The notes under the pieces are model-generated. The model worked only from the letters and a program-made list of their open reading frames with translations, did no database searches and was not told where the DNA came from. The position numbers and the translations under genes are program-made. Positions 26,596 to 35,758 of a stretch of 64,000 bases of DNA are shown piece by piece. The stretch covers positions 212,046-276,045 of the forward strand of contig SVIZ01000003.1 in assembly GCA_015069205.1 (NCBI GenBank), read 5' to 3'. Numbering within the stretch: the first letter of the stretch is position 1; each line of letters begins with the position of its first letter. Source of the DNA: Oscillospiraceae bacterium. Its GTDB lineage: Bacteria > Bacillota > Clostridia > Saccharofermentanales > Saccharofermentanaceae.

Positions 26596-26637
26596 GACAT
26601 AGTCTGCTTATCCGTCACGAGTTAAAGCCATAGGCTG
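26545..26637 (+). repeat. 31-bp tandem repeat, three copies, spanning a stop codon
   Basis: Three consecutive 31-base units (26545-26575, 26576-26606, 26607-26637) share the pattern CTTAT-CCGTCACGAG-TTTGAGCCATAGGCTG. Unit one encodes the last residues of the nuclease-like protein and its stop codon TGA lies inside unit two. Because 31 is not a multiple of three, copy-number change would alter the C-terminus. Confidence 0.88.
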
Positions 26638-26639
26638 CT

Positions 26640-26760
26640 TTGGGTTTTCCAGCTATTTTCCCAAATATGCAAATCCAGAAAACGTTTTAGGAAAAAACGA
26701 GCTGTTTTTCCTATATCATTTCCTGTTTTAGCCAAAATAGAAAAAACACCGGAAAAGGTC
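26640..26760. repeat. Inverted-repeat array, TAGGAAAAA word (right of nuclease gene)
   Basis: A nine-pair hairpin TAGGAAAAA / TTTTTCCTA spans 26688-26713, accompanied by further TTTTCC, TTTCCTGTTTTAG and GGAAAA copies across 26645-26756. It mirrors the array at 25484-25575 on the other side of the nuclease-like gene. A 64-codon frame on the minus strand here is low-complexity and not supported as a gene. Confidence 0.72.
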
Positions 26761-26814
26761 GAGATCATGCGCGCCGTATCGTCAATACAAAAAAACAATC
26801 CGCCACCGCCACAC

Positions 26815-26844
26815 AAAAAAGGCCGCCTCGTGAAAGAGACGGCC
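26815..26844 (-). terminator. Terminator of secG
   Basis: On the minus strand GGCCGTCTC and GAGGCGGCC pair around TTTCAC with one mismatch, followed by six Ts. Confidence 0.88.
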
Positions 26845-26866
26845 TTCGGTATAACTTAAGCTCTTA

Positions 26867-27118
26867 TTACCAAGCCTTGGCGATTGAGAGATAAAGAACA
26901 ACTGAAACGATTGCGAAGAGAACGCAACAGATTACTGTCCATGTCTTGAGCTGCTCTTCCAATGTTCTGCCCTTTGCCTTGTTGTAGTATGAGTCGGAAG
27001 AACCGCCTGCAACTACACCGATACCTCTGTCATTACCTTCCTGGACGAGGAAGAGAATGATGATGGCAATTGCCAAGATTATATCTACAACACTAAGAAC
27101 GATATTCAATACTGTCAT
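26867..27118 (-). CDS. secG: Preprotein translocase subunit SecG
   Basis: An 83-residue membrane protein, the auxiliary subunit of the SecYEG export channel. Two membrane helices (about 5-25 and 58-78) flank the typical short Gly-rich cytoplasmic loop (GIGVVAGGSSDSYYNKAKGRTLEEQLK). The ribosome site GGGAGG precedes the ATG at 27118. It follows the Ca-ATPase gene by 52 bases and has its own terminator. In many Bacillota secG sits next to rnr; here the orphan nuclease block separates them, which fits an insertion between secG and rnr. Confidence 0.92.
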   Translation of the reverse strand: MTVLNIVLSVVDIILAIAIIILFLVQEGNDRGIGVVAGGSSDSYYNKAKGRTLEEQLKTWTVICCVLFAIVSVVLYLSIAKAW

Positions 27119-27170
27119 CTGTTCTGTGCCTCCCTTTACTGATTAGCCTATGAATAATAACACATGGCTA

Positions 27171-29963
27171 TTACTTATTGCAACCGCCTTTTATAAGCTT
27201 GCTGATCTCACTGACTGCGAACGGCAGGATAGCCAGAGGCAGGATAACGACCCAGGCAAGCGGGTTGAGCGCTACGTTGTTGAAGATGCCGTTGAGGCCC
27301 GGAATGTAGATAACTGCTACGAGCATTACGAGCGAGAGTGCTACGGCGATGTTCATCATCTTGTTGGAGAAGAGTCCGAGCTTGAAGACCGAGATCCTCT
27401 CTGATCTTGCTGCGAATGCTCTGAAGAGCTCTGCGCAGATCAATGTAGCGAATGCTACCGTACGTGCAACGTCGAGGGGGTGAACGCCCTTGGCTGCGGC
27501 ATCTGCGAGAACACCGGAGTAGAAGAATGTGCCGCCGTTGTTCATGCTCATGAGAGCGATGATGAATGCTGCTGCAACGGATATGAAAAGTCCGACAGAC
27601 TGCATTGCGATGTGGCCCATCATGCTCTTGTTGATAATGGGTTCCTTCTTGGATCTCGGGGGCATCTTCATGATGCCGGGCTCAGCCTTTTCGCGGCCAA
27701 GTGCGAGAGCCGGGAATGAGTCGGTGATGAGGTTGAGCCAGAGGAGCTGGATTGCCGTCAAAGGAGCAGCAATGCCGGGAACCAGTGACTTGGGTACGAG
27801 TGAGAGCAGGAAGATAACGAGGATCTCACCTACGTTACAGGAGAGAAGGAATCCTACGAACTTTCTGATGTTCGAATAGATCGTTCTTCCCTGCTCGACT
27901 GCCTTTACGATAGTTGCGAAGTTATCGTCCATGAGGATCATGTCGGCAGAGTTCTTGGATACATCAGTACCCGTGATACCCATTGCGACACCGATGTCGG
28001 CTGTCTTGAGCGCCATGGCGTCGTTAACGCCGTCACCTGTCATGGAAGCGATGTGACCGTTCTTCTTAAGAGCGTTGACGATCCTTACCTTATGCTCAGG
28101 AGATACACGTGCATAAACGCTTGTCTTCTCGACGACTTCGAGGAGTTCATCGTCGGAGATCTTGTCGAGTTCCTCGCCTGAGTATGCATCCATGTGCTTC
28201 TCGTCACGCATCTCGAGATTATCGGCAATAGCGACTGCGGAATCTTTGAAGTCACCCGTGATCATTACGGCGCGGATGCCTGCTTCCTTACATACTGCGA
28301 TAGCGTCCTTAGCCTCAGTACGTGCAGGGTCGATCATGCCGATCAAGCCGATGAATGTCATGTTCTCCTCATCAGTGAAGGACTCCTTGGAACCTTCGCC
28401 GTGCTCTTTCATTGCGAAAGCGAGAACACGGATAGCCTGGATCGCATAATTGTGGTTGACCTCACGGATCTCGGCACGCTTCTCGTCTGACATCTTCTCA
28501 ACGCCGTTTGCTGTCATGATCGATGAGCAGCGTGAGATAACGATGTCGGGTGCGCCCTTTGTGAAGCTGATCCACTTGCCTTCTTCGACTCCGGAATGAT
28601 ATGTGGTCATCATCTTACGGTCGGAGTCGAAAGGAAGCTCTGTCTCTCTGGGATATTTGTGCATCGTCTCTTCACGGAACATTCTGACTTTCATGCCGAG
28701 TGTTGTGAGTGAGCCTTCTGTAGGGTCGCCGATGCAGGAATAGTCTGTGTCGCTCTGCTTTACGATAGCTGCATCGTTGCAGAGAACGGATGACAGGATG
28801 AGTGTGCGGAGAACGCCTTCGATCTTGACGGGCTTGCCGCCTTCGTCAACAACGTTGCCCTGGGGAGCATATCCGCCGCCTTCGACGTTGTACTTCTTAT
28901 TGCCGTCGTAGATGACCTTAACTGTCATCTGGTTCTGTGTGAGTGTACCTGTCTTGTCGGAGCAGATAACGTCAACGCATCCCAAAGTCTCTACTGCGAG
29001 AAGTCTCTTTACGATAGCATTGTTCTCTGCCATCTTTGTCATGCCGATTGAAAGTACGATCGTTACGACTGCTGCAAGACCTTCAGGGATAGCTGCAACA
29101 GCGAGAGATACTGCTGTCATGAGGGCGTCTTCCCAAGGCTGTTTCTGAACGAAAATGTCTACGAGCAAAACGATGAGGCAGACGACGATGCATACAACTG
29201 CAAGGATCTTGCCGAGCTTGTTGAGGCTTGCCTGAAGAGGGGTGTCCTCGTCTTCGATATTGGTAAGCTTTGTTGCGATCTTACCGAGTTCTGTATCTCT
29301 GGCGGTAGCTACTACGACACCCTTTGCACGGCCGTATGTAACTGCAGTACCCATGTAGAGCATGTTCTTGCGGTCACCCAGTGCACAGTCTTCGGGAAGA
29401 ACTGCTGTAGCGTCCTTTTCGACTGCGACGGACTCACCTGTGAGAGATGCTTCCTCAGCCTTGAGTGAGCTGGACTCGATGAGTCTTAAGTCTGCCGAGA
29501 TGCTGTCGCCTGCATCGATGGAGATAACGTCGCCTACGACTACGTTCTCTGAATCGACCATGACGAGCTTACCGTCACGGATGACCTTGGTCTGGGGTGA
29601 GCTCATCTTCTTGAGAGCTGCCAGAGCCTGGTCTGCCTTACCTTCCTGATATACGCCGAGCACGGCATTAAGGATTACGATCGCAAGGATGACGAATACG
29701 TCGATCCATTCTTCGATTCCGCCGCCGCTCTTGAATGCCATGTATCCGGAAAGTGCAGCCGCAGCGATAAGGATGATTACCATCGCGTCTGCAAACTGCT
29801 GAAGGAATCTCTTCCAGAGAGGTACCTTCTTCTCTTCACCTAATGAGTTCGGACCGTTCTTGGCATATCTTAAAGATGCCTCGTTTGAAGTCAGACCCTT
29901 GACCAGGTCTGTGTCTATCTCTTGAGCGACCTGCTCAACTGTAGCTGAAAATGGTTTTGTCAT
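27171..29963 (-). CDS. P-type calcium-like cation ATPase (P2 type)
   Basis: A 930-residue membrane pump resembling SERCA-type Ca2+ ATPases, which export Ca2+ using ATP. Key parts are TGES at 175-178 in the actuator domain, IPEGL at 292-296 in transmembrane helix four, and DKTGTLT with phospho-acceptor Asp336. The hinge motif reads TGDGVNDAMALKTADIGVAMG, with Met where most relatives have Pro. Helix five to six region contains LLWLNLITDSFPALALG. N-terminal cation ATPase domain (SATVEQVAQEIDTDLVKGLTSNEASLRYAKNGPN) is present. AGGAGG precedes the ATG. Substrate is inferred from the family. Confidence 0.92.
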   Translation of the reverse strand: MTKPFSATVEQVAQEIDTDLVKGLTSNEASLRYAKNGPNSLGEEKKVPLWKRFLQQFADAMVIILIAAAALSGYMAFKSGGGIEEWIDVFVILAIVILNAVLGVYQEGKADQALAALKKMSSPQTKVIRDGKLVMVDSENVVVGDVISIDAGDSISADLRLIESSSLKAEEASLTGESVAVEKDATAVLPEDCALGDRKNMLYMGTAVTYGRAKGVVVATARDTELGKIATKLTNIEDEDTPLQASLNKLGKILAVVCIVVCLIVLLVDIFVQKQPWEDALMTAVSLAVAAIPEGLAAVVTIVLSIGMTKMAENNAIVKRLLAVETLGCVDVICSDKTGTLTQNQMTVKVIYDGNKKYNVEGGGYAPQGNVVDEGGKPVKIEGVLRTLILSSVLCNDAAIVKQSDTDYSCIGDPTEGSLTTLGMKVRMFREETMHKYPRETELPFDSDRKMMTTYHSGVEEGKWISFTKGAPDIVISRCSSIMTANGVEKMSDEKRAEIREVNHNYAIQAIRVLAFAMKEHGEGSKESFTDEENMTFIGLIGMIDPARTEAKDAIAVCKEAGIRAVMITGDFKDSAVAIADNLEMRDEKHMDAYSGEELDKISDDELLEVVEKTSVYARVSPEHKVRIVNALKKNGHIASMTGDGVNDAMALKTADIGVAMGITGTDVSKNSADMILMDDNFATIVKAVEQGRTIYSNIRKFVGFLLSCNVGEILVIFLLSLVPKSLVPGIAAPLTAIQLLWLNLITDSFPALALGREKAEPGIMKMPPRSKKEPIINKSMMGHIAMQSVGLFISVAAAFIIALMSMNNGGTFFYSGVLADAAAKGVHPLDVARTVAFATLICAELFRAFAARSERISVFKLGLFSNKMMNIAVALSLVMLVAVIYIPGLNGIFNNVALNPLAWVVILPLAILPFAVSEISKLIKGGCNK

Positions 29964-30043
29964 TTCAATCTATCCTCCTGGATTAACCAAGACGATATTA
30001 TACTATATTTCAAGTAAATTTTAGAAAAGACCAGTCCTCGTCG

Positions 30044-30087
30044 AATGTACGAATCGGAAGGCATTGAGCCGATTCCGTTAGTACATT
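30044..30087. repeat. Nested hairpin, AATGTAC-GAATCGG word
   Basis: AATGTAC (30044-30050) and GTACATT (30081-30087) form an outer stem; GAATCGG (30051-30057) and CCGATTC (30069-30075) an inner stem, separated on one side by CGTTA. It lies between the ABC exporter stop and the Ca-ATPase start codon. The plus strand has a TTTTTATT run after it. Confidence 0.78.
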
Positions 30088-30116
30088 TTTATTAATTACC
30101 CACTGAAGTGGAAGAC

Positions 30117-32018
30117 TTATTCGTCCATCGGCTCGTCGGCCGGCTGGGCGCCCCAGATGTATTGCTCAAGTTCCGACACACCGTCTTCTTCGATAAGAGC
30201 CTTAGAAAACTGGGTCTCATAGAGTTCCCTGTAAACGCCTTCCTTATTCAGGAGCTCCTTGTGCGTGCCGCGCTCGGCAATCATGCCGTCTTTTACGACG
30301 AGGATCTCGTCAGCAGCGAGAATGGTCGACAAGCGATGCGCAATGAGGATGCTCGTCTTGCTCTTAATGATCGGATCGATCGCATCCTGGATCTTCTTCT
30401 CGGAGATCGAATCGAGTGCCGATGTCGCCTCGTCGAAAATGAATATCGTCGGATCCTTAAGAATGATCCTCGCGATCGAGATGCGCTGCTTCTCGCCTCC
30501 GGAGAGCTTTAAGCCCCTGTTGCCTACTTCAGTGTCTATGCCCTTTTCCTGCTTCTCGATGAAGTCCCAGATGTTGGCTTTCTTGAGAGCTTCAACCATG
30601 GCTTTCTCGGTCGCGTCAGGCTTGGCATAGAGCAGATTTTCCCTGATAGTTCCGTTGAAAAGATAAGTCTCCTGCGAGACAACGCCGACCTGGTCTCTCA
30701 AGAACTTGAGGTCGAGTTTTCTGACGTCTATTCCGTCAAAGGTTACACTTCCGGAATCGACATCGTAGAGTCTTGGAATGAGATTTACGATAGTACTCTT
30801 ACCCGAACCCGAAGGGCCTACGATCGCGATGCTCTTGCCGGCATTAAGCGTGAAGCTGATGTCTTTGAGGATTTTCTTTGACTCTTCATAAGAGAATTCG
30901 ACATGCTCGAAAACAACGTCTCCGGTAACCTTATCAGGCGTAACGGCGTCCTTGGCATTTTCGATTTCAACGGGGATATCAAAGTAGTCGAAGATACGCT
31001 TGAAAAGGGCCATCGACCTGATCCATTCGACCTGGATATTGAGCAGGCTGTTGACCGGCATATACATCCTTCCGAGAAGTGCAACAAGCACCGTGATGTC
31101 ACCGATCGTGAGGTCGGAATTATACTTCATCATGAGGATTCCGCCTGCAAGATATAGCAGCATCGGTCCTACGCTCGTAAAGGTCGTAAGGACCACTCTG
31201 AACCAGCGTCCTGCCATGCTCTCCTTGATGTTAAGACCGATCATCCTGCGGTTGGCTTTCTCGTATCTCTCGTACTCATATTTCTCTTTTCCGAAGAGTT
31301 TTACGAGGAGCTGTCCGCTGACAGACAGCGTCTCATTCAGGATGCCGTTTACTTCGTCATTTACCTGCTGTGATTCATTGGTAAGAGTCCATCTTTTCTT
31401 GCCAGCTTTTCTGGTCGGCAAAGTAAAAAGCGGAACGATGATTATGCCGACGAGAGCCAAGATCCAGTTCTTCTGGAACATGGCGATCATGGCAATGATC
31501 AGCGTAATCGAATTTGAAAGAATACTGCTGAAAGTGTTGGTGACGACTGCCTTTACTCCGTCAATGTCGCTGGTCATTCTGGTGACGATATCACCCTGGT
31601 TATTTGTTGTGAAAAATCTCTGCGACATCTTCTGCAGATGCTGATACATCTGGTTGCGCATATCAAAAGTAATGTGCTGCGCGATCCATGTGTTGATGTA
31701 CGTCTCGGCGACACCTATCAGGCTTGCCGCAAGCGTGACCGCAAGGGATAAAACGATGTAATAAACGAGCGCTTTGAAGTCCTGTTTGAGGAGACCGTCA
31801 TCAAGGATCTTGCCCGTGATTATCGAAGGCAAAAGCGAGAAAAAAGACGATACGATTATGCACAGCAAAACAAGGATCAGCTGCTTCGTATAAGGCTTCA
31901 GATATGAGAAAACACGCTTCAAAAGTTCAGGCGTGACTTTAGGCTGGTTTTTCTTCTCTTCTTCCGTCAGGAACTGCCCGCCCATCGGGCCGCCCATACC
32001 TCTTCCTCCGGGTGGCAT
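30117..32018 (-). CDS. ABC exporter, fused membrane and ATPase domains
   Basis: A 633-residue half-transporter of the multidrug/lipid exporter type (MsbA/MdlB-like). After a Gly/Met-rich N-terminus (MPPGGRGMGGPMGG) come six membrane helices (about 55-320) and a nucleotide-binding domain with Walker A GPSGSGKST, Q-loop VVSQETYLF, signature LSGGEKQR, Walker B TIFIFDEATSALD and the H-loop IAHRLS. Such proteins work as dimers; no partner half-transporter is adjacent, so a homodimer is likely. Substrate is unknown. A strong AGGAGA ribosome site precedes the start. Confidence 0.93.
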   Translation of the reverse strand: MPPGGRGMGGPMGGQFLTEEEKKNQPKVTPELLKRVFSYLKPYTKQLILVLLCIIVSSFFSLLPSIITGKILDDGLLKQDFKALVYYIVLSLAVTLAASLIGVAETYINTWIAQHITFDMRNQMYQHLQKMSQRFFTTNNQGDIVTRMTSDIDGVKAVVTNTFSSILSNSITLIIAMIAMFQKNWILALVGIIIVPLFTLPTRKAGKKRWTLTNESQQVNDEVNGILNETLSVSGQLLVKLFGKEKYEYERYEKANRRMIGLNIKESMAGRWFRVVLTTFTSVGPMLLYLAGGILMMKYNSDLTIGDITVLVALLGRMYMPVNSLLNIQVEWIRSMALFKRIFDYFDIPVEIENAKDAVTPDKVTGDVVFEHVEFSYEESKKILKDISFTLNAGKSIAIVGPSGSGKSTIVNLIPRLYDVDSGSVTFDGIDVRKLDLKFLRDQVGVVSQETYLFNGTIRENLLYAKPDATEKAMVEALKKANIWDFIEKQEKGIDTEVGNRGLKLSGGEKQRISIARIILKDPTIFIFDEATSALDSISEKKIQDAIDPIIKSKTSILIAHRLSTILAADEILVVKDGMIAERGTHKELLNKEGVYRELYETQFSKALIEEDGVSELEQYIWGAQPADEPMDE

Positions 32019-32112
32019 AAAACACGTCTCCTTTAGATAAATTTATATCGTCAGTAATTGTTCTATGCTACTTTTACCACAGAAATAATTAATTACAAAA
32101 TCCCTGAAATGC

Positions 32113-32140
32113 AAACGCGGCTCCCTGGTGGAAGCCGCGT
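32113..32140 (-). terminator. Hairpin between lipoprotein and ABC exporter genes
   Basis: ACGCGGCT and AGCCGCGT form an eight-pair stem, extended by GG/CC pairs, followed on the minus strand by TTTGCATTT. It lies upstream of the ABC exporter gene and may end the incoming minus-strand transcript from the lipoprotein gene. From 32141 to 32347 I see only AT-rich sequence with a repeated CCCTTATCT and a short CCCTA/TAGGG hairpin. Confidence 0.6.
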
Positions 32141-32347
32141 CTATGAGAAACAAAAAACATTTAAATCACTAATTAAATGCTCGGGGTTCCTATTAAAGTT
32201 CCCTTATCTGCATTATAGTAGTTTTTCGCAAATTGCAAGGATGTCAAATTGCCCTTATCTTTACGGCAAACTTTGGGCGAAAATATGCAAAAACAACAAT
32301 TCGATTTCCAAAGTATTTTCCCTAAAAATAGGGTTTTCAGCCTTGAT

Positions 32348-33112
32348 TTACTTAATTGTAATGTTTGTGATGTGGGGATTTGCACCCTCATACCAATAGA
32401 GGAAACCTGTCATATCAACAGTGTCGCCAACCTTGAGAGCTTCAACAGCCTTATATACTGCTGTATCAGAACCTGTGAGGTAAGACTCAACTGTGAATGT
32501 GTATGTCTGGCCGTTTACGGAAGCCTTGAAATAGAGGTCATCACCCTGGCTGCCGGAACCGTCCCAGCTGTAGAAGAATGCGCTGCTGCCGTCATCCATT
32601 GCCTCGATCGTAAGTCCTGTGAATGAAACATACATGTTCTGATAGTTGATAAGATCAGAAGATGCGAGCTTGTCTGTAACATCAAGAGGAGCTGCTACAT
32701 ACTGGCCTTCTTCGATCTCGAATGTTGCATCGATGATCTCAACTTCGCCGGACCACTCTGACTTGTAACCTGTAACCTTGATCTTTGTGCCCTGAGCAAG
32801 CTTGTCATACTCTTCTGCTGTGCAAGGCATGTTGTAAAGGAAGTAAGCTCCGTCAGCATCCTGTGTGTAGAATGTAGCAACGCCTACGCCTTCATTCTCC
32901 CACCAGCCCTGTTTAGCCTGGATGTAGGTCTCGACAGTAACTTCTGTGTCAAGTGCTGCTGCACTGTATTCAGCATAAGTCATAACGCCTTCACCCTTCT
33001 TTGTATCAGGTGTGTTGCCGTTTGCTTCCGGTGACTTCTTGCATCCGATAGAACCCAAAGCCATAGCAGCCATGAGTACAACGGACATAACGATCTTTGC
33101 TGTTCTCTTCAT
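32348..33112 (-). CDS. Lipoprotein with OB-fold-like repeats
   Basis: A 254-residue exported protein; the signal peptide ends in the lipobox LGSIGC. Two similar beta-rich halves follow. The first has EVTVETYIQAKQGWWENEGVGVATFYTQDADGAYFLYN then GTKIKVTGYKSEWSGEVEI; the second has YVSFTGLTIEAMDDGSSAFFYSW then VGDTVDMTGFLYWYEGANPHITNI. The pattern of a strand, a variable loop and a closing K-VTG-type strand recalls OB-fold domains found in exported nuclease-associated and hypothetical proteins. Function is unknown. It follows the ABC importer operon but has its own ribosome site. Confidence 0.75.
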   Translation of the reverse strand: MKRTAKIVMSVVLMAAMALGSIGCKKSPEANGNTPDTKKGEGVMTYAEYSAAALDTEVTVETYIQAKQGWWENEGVGVATFYTQDADGAYFLYNMPCTAEEYDKLAQGTKIKVTGYKSEWSGEVEIIDATFEIEEGQYVAAPLDVTDKLASSDLINYQNMYVSFTGLTIEAMDDGSSAFFYSWDGSGSQGDDLYFKASVNGQTYTFTVESYLTGSDTAVYKAVEALKVGDTVDMTGFLYWYEGANPHITNITIK

Positions 33113-33266
33113 AACATTTCTCCTTCTAAGAAGCAGCTCTCATAAGCTTTTATCTCTTTGTCCACCCGAGACTTAAAAGATCACTTAACAAGAGCAATTG
33201 TTTATACGGCACCTTTCAAGGCGCCTTCAAGCAAATTATATTAAATCAGCGAAAAAACTGGCGATA

Positions 33267-34871
33267 TCAATCTGCCCTTTTCTTTTTGACAAACTGAACT
33301 ATAAAATATGCAACTATTACAACCCAGGCCGTGCCTATGGAACCCAGCAGAAGCTTTGATCCCAACGGAAGCGGGCCTAAGTCTTCTTTTGAATTCATAT
33401 CATTTGAGCCAAGCTGGTCCAGTCTGTACAGCGACTTGGTATCTTCGTACAAAGACTCGATGTATTTGTCGTCTATCGTCTGTCCGCGCCTTGTCGATTT
33501 GGCAGTGTTCTCAATGAGCTGGCCGGCAGCATTTCTAAGTGATGTCGAGCCGTTGAAAACAGGTGTTACAAATGTGTTCGACGTGTTGTCCAAAAGGAGT
33601 TTTGCAGCATCGATCTTGACTGAATAATAAAGAGAATTATCTTCGCCCGAACGCGACAGATATTCCTTATACTCAGCTGAATTTCTCGCCTTCGAAGTTA
33701 CCGGGACATAACCTTCTGTCGAAGAATATGCGATCTGCACATCGTTCGTTATCATGTACTGCGCAAACAGCCACGATGCCAGGACTTCGCCGCTGTCGGG
33801 CTTATTGAAGACACATATCGAAGGGCCCTGCGAGATCATGTACGGAGTGGAAGGATCAAACTGCGGAACGGTCTTAACAACTGTCGTAAACCTTGCGATC
33901 TGATTCTCGTGGATGTCGGAAAGCGGCGCATCCGAACCCATCCAAGTAGCGCCTGCCGTCGAGTCGATCGCAAAAATGCATTCTCCCGCATTGAAGAAAT
34001 TTCCCGGGTAACCGGATATCTTAAATGTCGAGAAAGCCCCCGTTTTCGTGTGCTCCGAAATGGTCAACAAATCCTGCTTTGTCGTGTCGTTAAAGATAAG
34101 GATATTGCCGTCATCATCAGAGTATCCTGCACCCTGCTGCTTGAGCATCGTGATCAGCATATTGTCTGACGACTTGTAGATAAACGGGATCATGACATCC
34201 TTGCCGTTTACGACATAAGTGCCGTCGGGATTTTTCGCGAGAGCCTTCTCGGATACTTCCCAAATAAAATCCCATGTCAGAGTATCAGGGATCTCATAAC
34301 CCAGCGCCTCAACATACTCTTTGTTGACATAGCAGGCTTCGGTCGATCTCATATACGGCAGAGCAAAGATATGACCGTCAAGAACACACTCGTTAAGGTA
34401 TTCGGGAATAACTTCTTCCCTTGTGGGTGAATCAAATCTCACTTCACTTCCGCCAAGACCGTATGCCGGATCATCGATCAGTGAATCAAGCGGAACTACG
34501 ACATTGTTGCCCGTCTTATAAGTCGCGATATGGTCAGGATAAGTTATGCAGACATTAGGCGTCGTACCGGTCGAGATGTTCGTGATGACATCGTTATAGA
34601 TCTTGTTGTAATCCGTATAAAGCCTGAGGTTTACCTTGATATTAGGATAGAGCTTCTCAAAATCTTCTATGGCCTGATTGTAGATCTTCGTCTGGGTGAT
34701 GTTGGTATCGTTCTTGGCCCAGAAAACTATCTCGTAAGTCTTATTGGGATCAAGTCCTTCAGGCATCGTAAACTCAGCCGTTCCCTTCTTGCCGTGACAG
34801 CCTGTAAGCGCCGGCAGAATGAGAGCTGCCGACATAAACGAAGCGATGATCTTGAGGAAACCTTTTCTCAT
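33267..34871 (-). CDS. Extracellular solute-binding protein (family 1) with C-terminal membrane helix
   Basis: A 534-residue binding protein for a sugar or glycerol-phosphate ABC importer. It has a lipobox ALTGC (Cys at about 25), a UgpB/MalE-like body (YEIVFWAKNDTNITQTKIYNQAIEDFEKLYPNIKVNLR, TWDFIWEVSEKALAKN), and, unusually, a hydrophobic C-terminal helix (about 507-528) followed by KKKRAD. Its start overlaps the permease gene stop by four bases. The binding protein is the last gene in the operon rather than the first. Confidence 0.88.
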   Translation of the reverse strand: MRKGFLKIIASFMSAALILPALTGCHGKKGTAEFTMPEGLDPNKTYEIVFWAKNDTNITQTKIYNQAIEDFEKLYPNIKVNLRLYTDYNKIYNDVITNISTGTTPNVCITYPDHIATYKTGNNVVVPLDSLIDDPAYGLGGSEVRFDSPTREEVIPEYLNECVLDGHIFALPYMRSTEACYVNKEYVEALGYEIPDTLTWDFIWEVSEKALAKNPDGTYVVNGKDVMIPFIYKSSDNMLITMLKQQGAGYSDDDGNILIFNDTTKQDLLTISEHTKTGAFSTFKISGYPGNFFNAGECIFAIDSTAGATWMGSDAPLSDIHENQIARFTTVVKTVPQFDPSTPYMISQGPSICVFNKPDSGEVLASWLFAQYMITNDVQIAYSSTEGYVPVTSKARNSAEYKEYLSRSGEDNSLYYSVKIDAAKLLLDNTSNTFVTPVFNGSTSLRNAAGQLIENTAKSTRRGQTIDDKYIESLYEDTKSLYRLDQLGSNDMNSKEDLGPLPLGSKLLLGSIGTAWVVIVAYFIVQFVKKKRAD

Positions 34872-35743
34872 CCTTTGGTGCCCTCCCTTGATACGCCTTC
34901 CATGATCTTGTTTCTGAAGACAAGGAAAAGGATTATGAGAGGCAAAGATACTGCGACGACTGCAGCCATCATGGCGGGAATGTTATCCCTGCCGAAGCCG
35001 TTTTCGCGGATCTCCTGAATACCGTTACTGACGAGAAAATAGTTCGCATCATCGGTGATGAGTCTCGGCCAGACATATGAGTTCCAGCACTCAATTACCT
35101 TAAGGATAATTACCGTGATTATCGTCGGACGGCATACGGGGATCATGACCTTGAACAGGTATTTGAGATCCGATGTCCCGTCAACTTTCGCAGCGTAATA
35201 AAGCTCGTCAGGGACCTGCTCGAAGTTCTCTTTAAGCAGGTAGATATAGAATACCGAAGTGACAGACGGCAGGATGAGTCCCAGGAAAGTATTGCGAAGA
35301 TTCATGTTCGTTATGGTAACGAAATTAGTAATTATTACGAGTTCGTTCGGGATCATCATGAGTGCCAGGAATCCGATGAAAAGAAGCGACTTACCCTTGA
35401 AGTCGAGTCTTGCAAACGCATATGCTGCAAAGACTATTACGAGCATCATGAGTGCAGTAGTAATCAGAGTGAAGATGAGCGTGTTAAGGAAATACTTAGC
35501 AAGCGGCACCTGCGTAAACGCGTTGATATAGTTCTCGAAAGTCGGGTCGGTCGCGATGAATCTGGGAAGGCGCTCGCCCATGTAACTTGCATAACTCTTT
35601 ATTGAAGATAATACCATCCAGTAGAACGGGAAAAGGACTACCACTCCCCAGAAAGCAAGGAAGATATACATGAGCGTCTTGAATATGGCGCTCTTTGTCC
35701 TGGCTGTTCTTTCAAGCTTTATAATGTCCTGATTTTTGGCCAC
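34868..35743 (-). CDS. Carbohydrate ABC transporter permease (UgpE/MalG-like)
   Basis: A 291-residue inner-membrane permease with six helices (first at about 24-46, last ending near 280). The EAA loop that contacts the ATPase is recognisable as DELYYAAKVDGTSDLKYLFKVMIPVCRPT. It pairs with the adjacent 306-residue permease. Its stop overlaps the binding protein start and it lies 15 bases after the first permease gene. Confidence 0.92.
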   Translation of the reverse strand: MAKNQDIIKLERTARTKSAIFKTLMYIFLAFWGVVVLFPFYWMVLSSIKSYASYMGERLPRFIATDPTFENYINAFTQVPLAKYFLNTLIFTLITTALMMLVIVFAAYAFARLDFKGKSLLFIGFLALMMIPNELVIITNFVTITNMNLRNTFLGLILPSVTSVFYIYLLKENFEQVPDELYYAAKVDGTSDLKYLFKVMIPVCRPTIITVIILKVIECWNSYVWPRLITDDANYFLVSNGIQEIRENGFGRDNIPAMMAAVVAVSLPLIILFLVFRNKIMEGVSREGTKG

Positions 35744-35758
35744 GGCTCTTCCCTCCTC

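Noticed and set aside
26622..26816. 64-codon minus-strand frame beside the nuclease gene
   Set aside because: It covers the inverted-repeat array, has a Gly/Cys-rich odd start and no ribosome site.
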